NCBI GenBank assembly: GCA_045533175.1
Contig: JAZSHJ010000111.1
Location: 1-7,136 of the forward strand
Source of the DNA: SIG588 sp045533175
GTDB lineage: Bacteria; Bacillota; Clostridia; Oscillospirales; Acutalibacteraceae
Direction: 5' to 3'
Length of the DNA stretch: 7,136 nt
Shown: positions 1-6,558 of the stretch, piece by piece
Layout: each line of letters begins with the position of its first letter
Numbering within the stretch: the first letter of the stretch is position 1
The notes under the pieces: model-generated
Databases searched by the model: none
The model's input: only the letters and a program-made list of their open reading frames with translations
What the model was told of the DNA's origin: nothing
Program-made: the position numbers and the translations under genes

Positions 1-84
1 TCGGATCGCGAGTTGACCCTCTATCATCCCAAACCGTGGGGGAGCGAGAAGTTGGAACGCGATGTATGGGGGGAAAACGAGTGA
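1..84 (+). CDS. C-terminal 27 codons of an unidentified protein (5'-partial)
   Basis: Reading from base 1 in frame 1 gives 27 uninterrupted codons ending in TGA at 82-84. The tail reads SDRELTLYHPKPWGSEKLER followed by DVWGENE. Most of the gene lies before the window, so this tail is too short to assign a family and I do not recognise it. The argument that it is real is positional: its TGA shares bases with a GTG start (GTGA, 81-84) of the following transporter gene, a common arrangement for translationally coupled genes in a bacterial operon. It is charged and hydrophilic, so the protein probably ends in a soluble region. It would be the first visible member of the sugar-related operon. Confidence 0.55.
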   Translation, partial: SDRELTLYHPKPWGSEKLERDVWGENE

Positions 85-932
85 TTTCATATTTGTTGAT
101 AGCGGTTGTGATCGTATTGACCACAACACAAACGGCGTTGACTCGTCAATATGAACGTAAGGCGAAAGAGACGGATTGCTTTTTGTACGGTGCGGTTACT
201 GCAATGGCGGCTTTCTTTTTCTTTTGGTTGCAAAACGGCTTTGCTCTTCATGGCGAAGGGACATTGCTTTTGTATTCGTTGGGATTTGGCTTATCTTTTG
301 CAGCAAGCTACGTTGGAATGTTTATTGCATTGAAAAACGGTTCGTTGGCACTCACGACGCTGGTGATTTCCTATTCGTTGCTGATACCAACCGTTTACGG
401 TCTGATTTGGCTGGACGAATCGCTCGACGTATTGTCTTACGTAGGACTTGCTTTGTTGCTGGTGTCATTTCCCTTGGCGTATTGGGAAAAGGGAAAGCCT
501 ACCATCACCCTTAAGTGGATTGGCGGTGCGTTGTTGGCTTTTGTGGGAAACGGTATGTGTTCTACCGTGCAAAAAATGCAACAGGTAGCGTACGACGGTG
601 CATACAAGGCCGACTTTATGATGTGTGCGCTGCTGACGAGCTTTGTATTGTTGCTTGTCGGTGCAACGTTGCGTAACCATCTTAGCTGGAGCAATATTTG
701 TGCTGCTCTGCCGTGGGGGGGCGCGGCCGGTATGGCAAACGGAATGGTGAATCTGTTGGTGATGACCTTATCAGCGGTGGTAGCCAATGCGGTTTTGTTT
801 CCCAGTGTGGCAGCCGGCGGTTTGGTTTTGGGCTTTGCTGTGGCGGTGATATTCTATAAAGAACGCCACACCTACATACAAATAGCAGGATATGTTTTAG
901 GGACGATTGCGGTTGTATTACTGAACTTGTAA
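81..932 (+). CDS. DMT-superfamily (EamA-like) ten-helix transporter
   Basis: An integral membrane protein of about 283 residues made almost entirely of hydrophobic segments. Ten helices can be drawn, at roughly residues 1-19, 33-53, 62-83, 88-109, 116-134, 143-160, 174-194, 206-226, 228-250 and 263-281. The two-times-five layout and this length are typical of the drug/metabolite transporter superfamily, which moves small metabolites across the cytoplasmic membrane. Direction and substrate are unknown. I prefer the GTG at 81 because it overlaps the previous stop by 4 nt, has a G-run (68-73) seven bases upstream, and puts helix 1 at the N-terminus. ATG at 66 (adding MGGKR) is the main alternative, and a GTG at 36 is also in frame but would place a polar stretch before helix 1. 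The gene is followed after 12 nt by the GH-like gene, so it probably serves the same pathway. Confidence 0.82.
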   Translation: MISYLLIAVVIVLTTTQTALTRQYERKAKETDCFLYGAVTAMAAFFFFWLQNGFALHGEGTLLLYSLGFGLSFAASYVGMFIALKNGSLALTTLVISYSLLIPTVYGLIWLDESLDVLSYVGLALLLVSFPLAYWEKGKPTITLKWIGGALLAFVGNGMCSTVQKMQQVAYDGAYKADFMMCALLTSFVLLLVGATLRNHLSWSNICAALPWGGAAGMANGMVNLLVMTLSAVVANAVLFPSVAAGGLVLGFAVAVIFYKERHTYIQIAGYVLGTIAVVLLNL

Positions 933-938
933 GGGGTG
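932..938 (+). promoter_or_regulatory. Ribosome binding site deciding the start at 945
   Basis: AGGGGTG at 932-938 overlaps the last base of the transporter stop codon and lies 6 nt before ATG 945. It also contains the in-frame GTG at 936. A start at 936 would have no ribosome site of its own, so the GTG is better read as part of the Shine-Dalgarno element. Confidence 0.6.
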
Positions 939-944
939 AAACGT

Positions 945-2864
945 ATGTATAAGCTGACTTGTCCGTTGGTGATCACCAACCCATGGTTTGACCGTAAGGT
1001 GGCATTGAAAGAATTGCGCCGTTGTAAGGCGGATCGCGTGAATTTGATTTTGTATCGCGAGTTGGATCATGCTTTTTCGTCACCGTCATCGTTGGAGGCC
1101 TTGCGGGATAACTTAATCTTCTTTCGTGCCGAAGGCTTTGAAACGATGGTGTGGCTCGGTGAATCCATCGGCCATGACGGTGCACCCCGAGTTGACCGTG
1201 GTAAGTATGCACCGCTTTATACCTTTGACGGCGGTGCCACGCATGCCTTCTGTCCGTTAGGAGAAGATTTTCGCCGCGATTTGGCAAACTGGGTGCAGGA
1301 TGTTGCCCGTTGCGGAGCGGATGCGATCATTTTGGATGACGATTATCGCTTGAACTATCGCGGTGGTTTGGGGTGCTGTTGCTCCGAGCACATGGCACAG
1401 ATCGAGCAAGAGGTGGGAGAGAATTTTGCTTCGACCGAGGAGTTTCGCCAAAAAGCGTTTGTGGGTGGACGTAACCGCTATCGTGATGCGTGGTTGAAGG
1501 TGCAGGGAGAATCAATGGTTTCACTTTCGCGGCAGTTGCGTGCGGCGTTGGATGAGATCGATCCAACGGTGCGGTTGGGTTTTTGTGCCTGCGTCGATTC
1601 GTTCGACGGTTCGGGACACACCGCCATGGAGATTGCCGCGGCACTGGCGGGGAATACGCGCCCGTTGGTACGCTTGATCGGTGCGCCTTATTGGGCGGAA
1701 AACACGGATATTTGGCGTGCAGAAAAGGAACTTGGCGATGTGGTGGAATACGAACGTCAAGAAGCCACGTGGTTCCGTCGGTATATGCCGGAAACCGAAA
1801 TTTTCAGCGAAGGGGACAGTTACCCTCGTCCGCGCTTTGCCGTACCGGCCGCTACGATGGAGTGCTTCGACACCATCTTACGTGCTTCAGGTGAAAACGA
1901 CGGCATCCAAAAATACAATCTGGATTATGCTTCCAACGCAGATTATGAAACAGGATATGTAGACATCCACGTAGAGAACGCTGTACTGTACGAAGAGATT
2001 GACCGCTTGTTCGGAGGAAAAAACAGCATAGGCGTGTATCCGTATGTGGAAATGTCTCAACAATGGGATACCGCGCGAGACTACACACGTTTTTGGACAG
2101 AATATCCCATCACCAATGCGGCGCTTCATTTTGCGGTGCGTACTTCGTTGCCGTTGACGTATGATGATGAAACGGCACCGCTTCTCCTGTTCGGCGAAAA
2201 TGCCCGTTCTGTGCCGCTTGAACGGTTGAAGAACGGCGCCATTGTGGATTTGGAGGCGGCGCGGTTGTTGCAAGAGCGCGGCGTGGATGTTGGTGTGCGC
2301 GGCACAAGCGAGTGGACGGGTGCGCGCGACCTTAGTTTTCACAGCACAACTGTGGAGCATTTCCTCAATGAAGATACCCACGTGGGCATGGGGTGGAATT
2401 CCCCGATGGTGATGCACGACGACGGGGTACAAGTGCTGTCGCGTGTGCAGCACCGTGGTGTGTGGGGTACGGCGGTGTATTGTTTTGAAAACGCAGATGG
2501 CTTGCGCTTCTTGGTGCTGGCGCATGAAGCACGGACGTTTAACCGCAGTTTTGCACAAAACTATGCCCGTCGCCGTCAGATGATGGAAGCATTGCCGTGG
2601 CTGTCTCGGCGAGAAGTGCCGGCGGTAGTTTGCGGCAATCATCCGTTCCACTATACCTTAATGAAAGAGGACGACCGTGCGGTGGCACTCGGCGTGTGGA
2701 ATTTGCACAAAGACCGCATTAACCAATTGCGGGTGAAGATCAACGTGCCGTTTGATACCGTGAATTTTGTGAACTGCGAAGGGCACGTGGAAGGAAACGA
2801 AGCGGTATTGGATACCAAATTGTACGCCTACGAAATGGCAGGTATTGAGATCGTAAAAGCATAA
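945..2864 (+). CDS. Glycoside-hydrolase-like TIM-barrel protein, family unassigned
   Basis: A 639-residue protein with no signal peptide, so probably cytoplasmic. The layout recalls multi-domain hydrolases of the GH42 type. The first ~380 residues look like a TIM barrel with strand-end motifs LILYRELDHAF (34-44), LDDDYRL (130-136), LGFCACVDSFDG (211-222) and IFSEGDSYPRPR (286-297). Residues ~413-450 (LLFGENARSVPLERLK, then VDLEAARLLQERG) look like the GATase-like Rossmann domain that follows such barrels, and the last ~150 residues look like a beta-rich closing domain. Candidate acid residues are D131-D133 and E289, but I cannot assign the nucleophile or the acid. A cysteine cluster (C144-C146, then H149) follows the DDD motif. 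The gene sits 12 nt after the transporter and 16 nt before the oxidoreductase, which suggests it releases or processes a sugar used by the next two enzymes. Hydrolase function is inferred from fold-like features and context. Confidence 0.7.
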   Translation: MYKLTCPLVITNPWFDRKVALKELRRCKADRVNLILYRELDHAFSSPSSLEALRDNLIFFRAEGFETMVWLGESIGHDGAPRVDRGKYAPLYTFDGGATHAFCPLGEDFRRDLANWVQDVARCGADAIILDDDYRLNYRGGLGCCCSEHMAQIEQEVGENFASTEEFRQKAFVGGRNRYRDAWLKVQGESMVSLSRQLRAALDEIDPTVRLGFCACVDSFDGSGHTAMEIAAALAGNTRPLVRLIGAPYWAENTDIWRAEKELGDVVEYERQEATWFRRYMPETEIFSEGDSYPRPRFAVPAATMECFDTILRASGENDGIQKYNLDYASNADYETGYVDIHVENAVLYEEIDRLFGGKNSIGVYPYVEMSQQWDTARDYTRFWTEYPITNAALHFAVRTSLPLTYDDETAPLLLFGENARSVPLERLKNGAIVDLEAARLLQERGVDVGVRGTSEWTGARDLSFHSTTVEHFLNEDTHVGMGWNSPMVMHDDGVQVLSRVQHRGVWGTAVYCFENADGLRFLVLAHEARTFNRSFAQNYARRRQMMEALPWLSRREVPAVVCGNHPFHYTLMKEDDRAVALGVWNLHKDRINQLRVKINVPFDTVNFVNCEGHVEGNEAVLDTKLYAYEMAGIEIVKA

Positions 2865-2866
2865 AA

Positions 2867-2872
2867 AGGAGG
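2867..2872 (+). promoter_or_regulatory. Strong ribosome binding site of the oxidoreductase gene
   Basis: A perfect AGGAGG begins 2 nt after the TAA of the GH-like gene and lies 8 nt before ATG 2881. It is the strongest ribosome site in the operon, so the oxidoreductase may be made at a higher level than the genes before it. Confidence 0.75.
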
Positions 2873-2880
2873 AATATACA

Positions 2881-3879
2881 ATGATCAAAGCGGCATTGAT
2901 CGGTTTCGGCGGTATTGTGAAAGGGGCACATCTGCCCGGTTACAAAGCGTTGGAAGCGATGGGAAAAGTGAAGTTGGTGGCGGCGTGTGATATTCGCCCC
3001 GAAGCGTTTGGCGAAGGCGTTCAGTTGAACATCGGTAACGGTAGCAGCGAGGGTGTTGGCGATATCCACACCTACACCGATTTGGAAGAGATGCTCCAAA
3101 GGGAAGATGTCGATCTTATCGACATCTGTCTTCCTACCTATCTGCATAAGCAGTATGCGGTGGACATGCTGAACCGCGGCTATTTGGTGCTTAGCGAAAA
3201 ACCGATGGCGCTGTCCTATGAAGATTGCAAGGAAATGGTTGCGGCAGCCAATGGTCGTCTGATGATTGGTCAGTGTCTGCGTTTTTCGCCGCAGTATCTG
3301 TATGCCAAAGAGGTGATTGATTCGGGCATCTACGGAAAGGTAACAAATGCTACTTTCCGTCGCTTGAGCGAGCCGCCGCTGTGGGGTTGGGATAACTGGT
3401 TTATGGACCCTTCCCGTTCAGGCGGTGTGATTTTCGATCTACATGTGCACGATCTGGATATTATCCGCTTCCTGTTTGGCGAGCCGAAGGCGGTTTCCTG
3501 CGTGGCAGGCGGCGCTCACATTGTGGAAGATGCGTTTGCCATTTCCCGCATGGATTACGACGGCATGAGCGTGATTGCCGAAGGTCGTTGGGATCAGGTG
3601 AAAATGCCGTTTAAGATGGAATATACGATCTCTCTTGAAAAAGCTACCATCCAACTGGTGGGCGGCGCGGTCACAGTTTTTCCGCACGAGGGTGAATCGT
3701 TTAATCCCACGCTCCCGGGTGACGATATGTACATGAAAGAGATCGAGTACATCACCGATATCTTTGTGAGTGGGGAAGAGAACACCCGCAACACTCCCGA
3801 AAGCGCAGCCGAAAGCATTCGCTTGGCAGAAACACTCAAAAAGAGTGCCGATAACGGCGGTGCGATCCTGCCGTTCTAA
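2881..3879 (+). CDS. Gfo/Idh/MocA family NAD(P)-dependent sugar oxidoreductase
   Basis: A 332-residue soluble enzyme of usual length for the Gfo/Idh/MocA family, which oxidises or reduces a sugar or cyclitol hydroxyl with NAD(P). The N-terminal Rossmann fold shows the nucleotide-binding turn GFGGIVKGAH (8-17), an acidic residue after strand 2 (ACDIRPE, D37) that would favour NAD, and the strand-4 motif DLIDICLPTYLH (78-89). The family signature EKP is at 106-108, with K107 the expected catalytic lysine. The C-terminal domain has GGVIFDLHVHDLD (181-193), matching the family pattern D-x3-H-x2-D (D186, H190, D193), where the histidine is the usual proton relay. The start is secure because of the AGGAGG upstream. 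It sits between the GH-like gene and an isomerase-like gene, so the substrate is likely a sugar or glycoside delivered by them. Confidence 0.93.
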   Translation: MIKAALIGFGGIVKGAHLPGYKALEAMGKVKLVAACDIRPEAFGEGVQLNIGNGSSEGVGDIHTYTDLEEMLQREDVDLIDICLPTYLHKQYAVDMLNRGYLVLSEKPMALSYEDCKEMVAAANGRLMIGQCLRFSPQYLYAKEVIDSGIYGKVTNATFRRLSEPPLWGWDNWFMDPSRSGGVIFDLHVHDLDIIRFLFGEPKAVSCVAGGAHIVEDAFAISRMDYDGMSVIAEGRWDQVKMPFKMEYTISLEKATIQLVGGAVTVFPHEGESFNPTLPGDDMYMKEIEYITDIFVSGEENTRNTPESAAESIRLAETLKKSADNGGAILPF

Positions 3880-3928
3880 GACGGATGTTAACATTTTCTT
3901 GATATATATGTGAATCGGAGGCTGTATT

Positions 3929-4765
3929 ATGTATTCTTTTCCTCTTGGTGTTATTCTGCATTCATTCCGTCTTCCGTTCCGCGAGGCGGTAGAAAAGGCA
4001 GCATCTCTCGGCGTACAAGGTTTGCAGATGGCGTTTGATGTGAACACACACACGCCGGAGAAAGTGCGCGAAGAACTGGATATCATCAAATCCAACGGAC
4101 TTAAGGTAACGGCAGTAATGGGCGATTTCGGTCGCGGTTTTTGGAACGAAGAACTCAATCCCGAAACGATCGATCTTTCCAAGCGCGTAATGGATCTTAC
4201 CTTACATTATGAAACCAATATCGTCACATCGCACATCGGTGTTGTTCCGATCAACCCAAATACGAAGCGGTACGAAGTGATGCAAACCGCTTGTCGTGAA
4301 CTGGCGGCGTATGCGGATTCGCTGGGCGGCTATTTCGCGATGGAGACTGGTCCCGAGCCTTCCATTGTCTTGAAAACCTTCTTGGATTCCTTGGGAAGTC
4401 GCGGTGTGGCCGTCAATTTCGATCCCGCCAATCTGCGTATGGTCACGGGTGAGGATCCGGTCATTGCGGTACATAATCTAAAGGATTACATCGTACACAC
4501 CCATGCGAAAGACGGGCGTATGCTCAGTTTCCTCGATCCGGAAGTGGTGTACGGTCTGCGCCCGATCGGCGAAAAGGACCCGAAGGTGCAAGCGTTTATC
4601 GAAACGCCGCTCGGTGAGGGACAGGTGGATTTCAAAGCGTGGATTACCGCACTGGAAGAGGTCGGTTATCGCGGTTACTTGACTATTGAGCGCGAGGTGG
4701 GCGAGGATCCTGCGGCAGATATTGCTACGGCTGTGACACATTTGCGCGGCATTCTCGAGGGATGA
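3929..4765 (+). CDS. Sugar phosphate isomerase/epimerase-like TIM-barrel enzyme (AP_endonuc_2 fold)
   Basis: A 278-residue protein of the xylose-isomerase-like TIM-barrel superfamily, whose members isomerise, epimerise, dehydrate or cleave sugars and inositols using a divalent metal. Visible barrel motifs are LGVQGLQMAFD (27-37), TSHIG (100-104, H102), YFAMETG (135-141, E139), VNFDPANL (162-169, D165), VHTHAKDG (189-196, H190 and H192) and YLTIERE (250-256, E254). E139, D165, H192 and E254 are in the positions expected for the metal site. The start is set by GGAGG at 3917-3921, 7 nt before ATG 3929. It lies 49 nt after the oxidoreductase, without an obvious terminator or promoter between, so it is probably in the same transcript. 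Pairing with a Gfo/Idh enzyme is common in catabolism of inositol, keto-sugars and glycosides. The exact reaction is unknown. Confidence 0.88.
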   Translation: MYSFPLGVILHSFRLPFREAVEKAASLGVQGLQMAFDVNTHTPEKVREELDIIKSNGLKVTAVMGDFGRGFWNEELNPETIDLSKRVMDLTLHYETNIVTSHIGVVPINPNTKRYEVMQTACRELAAYADSLGGYFAMETGPEPSIVLKTFLDSLGSRGVAVNFDPANLRMVTGEDPVIAVHNLKDYIVHTHAKDGRMLSFLDPEVVYGLRPIGEKDPKVQAFIETPLGEGQVDFKAWITALEEVGYRGYLTIEREVGEDPAADIATAVTHLRGILEG

Positions 4766-4813
4766 TTCTGTTGAGAAAAATGCGTAAAAAACAAGTTTAC
4801 CGATTACTTATCT

Positions 4814-4832
4814 CGAAACTGTCGTGGTTTCG
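4814..4832. promoter_or_regulatory. Dyad upstream of the binding-protein promoter, possible operator
   Basis: CGAAAC (4814-4819) and GTTTCG (4827-4832) form a 6-bp-arm inverted repeat with a 7-nt centre, 24 bp upstream of the -35 box. No T-run follows, so it is a poor terminator for the preceding operon. A regulator binding site is possible, but six-base arms could also arise by chance. Confidence 0.25.
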
Positions 4833-4856
4833 GTGTTGCGTGTATAGTTTTGTGTA

Positions 4857-4885
4857 TTTTCATTCTGTTTTATTTTTGATACAAT
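4857..4885 (+). promoter_or_regulatory. Extended -10 promoter of the solute-binding protein gene
   Basis: TTTTCA (4857-4862; four of six matches to TTGACA) is followed after 17 bp by TACAAT (4880-4885; five of six matches to TATAAT). The -10 box is preceded by TG at the extended -10 position (4877-4878). Transcription should begin near 4892, giving a short leader before ATG 4917. The placement rules out an in-frame ATG at 4884 as the start, since it lies inside the -10 box. Confidence 0.6.
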
Positions 4886-4916
4886 GAAGTCAAAGAAGAA
4901 AGGATGCGGTTGCCCT

Positions 4917-6305
4917 ATGAAAAAGTACATCTTGCGCGGTGTGGCTTTGTTGCTGGCGTTGCTGATGGTGGTTACTGTTTGCGGCTGTAAACCAAATGGT
5001 GACAAGGAAAAAACAAAGTACGATCCGTTGCCGGGTGAAACACCGGTGGATTTGGATGGCTATGAGTTTACGATTATCGATATTGATAACGGTCGTTGGA
5101 ATCGTGAAAAGTCTGGTACGCCGCACACCGATGCGTGGTTGCAGATTTTGGACGAGGTGGAATACCTCTACAACTGCCGCATTACGCCGACGTATGTTAC
5201 GGCACAGGAGATATTCAACAAGGTGCAGCCCGAAGTTATGGCGGGCGGCAAAGCGGCCAACATTATCGTTGCTTCCCAGTGGAGTATGGGCCAGTTCGTG
5301 GGTGCCAACCTGCTTGGCGATCTGAACGAATTGGATGTTAACTGGGACAATGAGTGGTGGAACCAAAACATCCGAAAAATCTCCACTATGGATGGCAAAA
5401 CCTACGTGGGCAACGGCTCCTTTATCTTTGACACGGCATTATCGTGGATTTTGTATTATAACGAATCCATTTGGAACGAGTGCGGATTTCCCGATCCGTA
5501 TGAACTGGTAGACAGCGGTCAGTGGACATTTGATCGTTTCCGTGAATACTGTCGCACGGCTGCGCGTGATCAGGACGGAAACGGCGTGATGGATTCTCCG
5601 CAGGATCGTTGGGGCATCACTGCGCCGGACGGTGACTTTGCCGATGCGATTTACTTTGCATTGGGCGGTCACTTCTTTGCGCCGAACAACAAAGGCCGCA
5701 TGGAGTTGGTTTGTAACAACGACTACACATACTCTCTCATTGAGCAGTTGACGGAGTTTGGTCGAAGGGATCACACAATGGATACCACCAAGTATGAATA
5801 TGGTGGATATTTCGAAACCTTTGTTGCAGGCAATGCGCTCTTCCTTGGATACATTCCCGGTGTGTCTGTGTTGACTGATATGGAAGAGGATTGGGGTGTT
5901 ATGCCGTTGCCGAAGTTCAATGCGGAGCAAGAGGACTACTACACCAGTGTGGACCATAATTCCTCCGTGTTTGCGATCACCAACACCAACGACGAACTGC
6001 GCGAAACCGGTATCGTATTGGAAGCACTCGGTCGCCACGCCATGATTCTCGAAAACATTTATTGGCCGGATTACAAAGATGTCTATTGGCGTCATCCCGA
6101 GCAGGATGCCCGTATGCTGGATGAATACGTTGTGGGGCACGGTCAGTATGACGTGGCATTGTTAATGTCCTATTGCAACGCTGCTTTCAGTGCGCCGCGT
6201 GTGCAGTTGCAAAAAGCAATGTTCGGAACCGGCAGTTCTGACTTTGCCTCTTATATGGATGCGGTGGAGGATGGTATTGAAAGTACTGTGAACGAGTATT
6301 TTTAA
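4917..6305 (+). CDS. Extracellular solute-binding lipoprotein of a sugar-type ABC transporter
   Basis: A 462-residue lipoprotein that should sit on the outer face of the membrane and deliver a carbohydrate to an ABC importer. The N-terminus has MKK, a hydrophobic run (ALLLALLMVVTV, 10-21) and a lipobox VCGC whose C24 would be lipidated. After a polar linker come features of family 1 sugar-binding proteins: a first strand YEFTIIDID (49-57), a long helix containing DAWLQILDEVEYLYNC (72-87), NIIVASQWSMG (115-125), the hinge-proximal SWILYYNESIWNECGFPDPY (176-195) and TFDRFREYCRTAARDQDGNG (204-223). DQDGNGVMD (218-226) resembles a calcium-binding EF-hand-like loop. ATG 4917 is chosen because translation from 4884 would put 11 residues before the signal peptide and start inside the promoter; AAAGGA at 4899-4904 lies 12 nt upstream. 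It is transcribed alone: its own promoter precedes it, a terminator follows, and no permease gene is adjacent. Confidence 0.92.
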   Translation: MKKYILRGVALLLALLMVVTVCGCKPNGDKEKTKYDPLPGETPVDLDGYEFTIIDIDNGRWNREKSGTPHTDAWLQILDEVEYLYNCRITPTYVTAQEIFNKVQPEVMAGGKAANIIVASQWSMGQFVGANLLGDLNELDVNWDNEWWNQNIRKISTMDGKTYVGNGSFIFDTALSWILYYNESIWNECGFPDPYELVDSGQWTFDRFREYCRTAARDQDGNGVMDSPQDRWGITAPDGDFADAIYFALGGHFFAPNNKGRMELVCNNDYTYSLIEQLTEFGRRDHTMDTTKYEYGGYFETFVAGNALFLGYIPGVSVLTDMEEDWGVMPLPKFNAEQEDYYTSVDHNSSVFAITNTNDELRETGIVLEALGRHAMILENIYWPDYKDVYWRHPEQDARMLDEYVVGHGQYDVALLMSYCNAAFSAPRVQLQKAMFGTGSSDFASYMDAVEDGIESTVNEYF

Positions 6306-6343
6306 TGACGCATCTTGTTAGAAAAAAGGTCTACTACGCCAAA

Positions 6344-6363
6344 TGGGAGATATATGACTCCCA
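6344..6363 (+). other. Small hairpin between stop codon and terminator
   Basis: TGGGAG (6344-6349) and CTCCCA (6358-6363) pair perfectly around an 8-nt loop, 39 nt after the stop of the binding-protein gene. No T-run follows directly, so it is not itself a terminator. It may stabilise the 3' end of the transcript. Confidence 0.45.
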
Positions 6364-6377
6364 CTATCCTTTCTTTT

Positions 6378-6417
6378 TCCACCCGCTGTAGTTTACTACT
6401 GCGGGTGGACCTTTTTT
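6378..6417 (+). terminator. Rho-independent terminator of the binding-protein gene
   Basis: TCCACCCGC (6378-6386) pairs with GCGGGTGGA (6401-6409) over 9 bp. After a T-T mismatch, GTAG pairs with CTAC around the loop TTTA. The stem is followed by CC and six T residues (6412-6417). It lies 72 nt after the stop of the solute-binding gene and ends the unit before any permease gene could be reached. Confidence 0.88.
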
Positions 6418-6420
6418 CGA

Positions 6421-6444
6421 TAGGGTGAGCAATTAAACCCGAAC
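6421..6444 (+). repeat. Left terminal inverted repeat of the MITE-like element
   Basis: This arm matches the reverse complement of 6559-6582 at 22 of 24 positions. The differences are AATT here against AGTC in the other arm, just inside the outer 11 bases. The outer TAGGGTGAGCA block and inner AAACCCGAAC block are identical in both arms. Confidence 0.8.
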
Positions 6445-6558
6445 CCGCCGTAAAGCGGGATATTTCGGTGCTTTTTGCTTCGTTCGCTCTCGTAAGGCGG
6501 AAAGCATTGCCGAGAATTTTAACAATGGATGAGCGAAAATCCGCCTTCCCAAAACGGA

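Noticed and set aside
36..80. Upstream in-frame GTG (36) and ATG (66) as starts of the DMT transporter
   Set aside because: GTG 36 adds a polar stretch unlike a DMT N-terminus and overlaps the previous gene deeply. ATG 66 remains possible, but GTG 81 overlaps the previous stop by 4 nt and begins directly at helix 1.
1887..2651. Minus-strand open frame of 254 codons inside the GH-like gene
   Set aside because: It is antisense to a gene with coherent domains, its translation is rich in H, R and C without fold-like patterning, and it looks like a mirror of sense codon bias.
3885..3910. Palindrome ATGTTAACAT and TATATATG between oxidoreductase and isomerase genes as an internal promoter or terminator
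   Set aside because: TTAACA resembles a -35 box, but the AT-rich candidate -10 sites are only 9-11 bp away, and the palindrome is too short for a terminator stem.
3439..4182. Minus-strand open frame of 247 codons spanning the oxidoreductase and isomerase genes
   Set aside because: It crosses the junction of two clearly recognisable sense genes and resembles no protein family.
4884..4916. ATG 4884 as the start of the solute-binding protein
   Set aside because: It lies within the predicted -10 box and would place 11 residues rich in K, C and G ahead of a complete lipoprotein signal peptide.
5439..6140. Minus-strand open frame of 233 codons inside the solute-binding gene
   Set aside because: It is a shadow of a recognised lipoprotein gene, with no ribosome site or family features.
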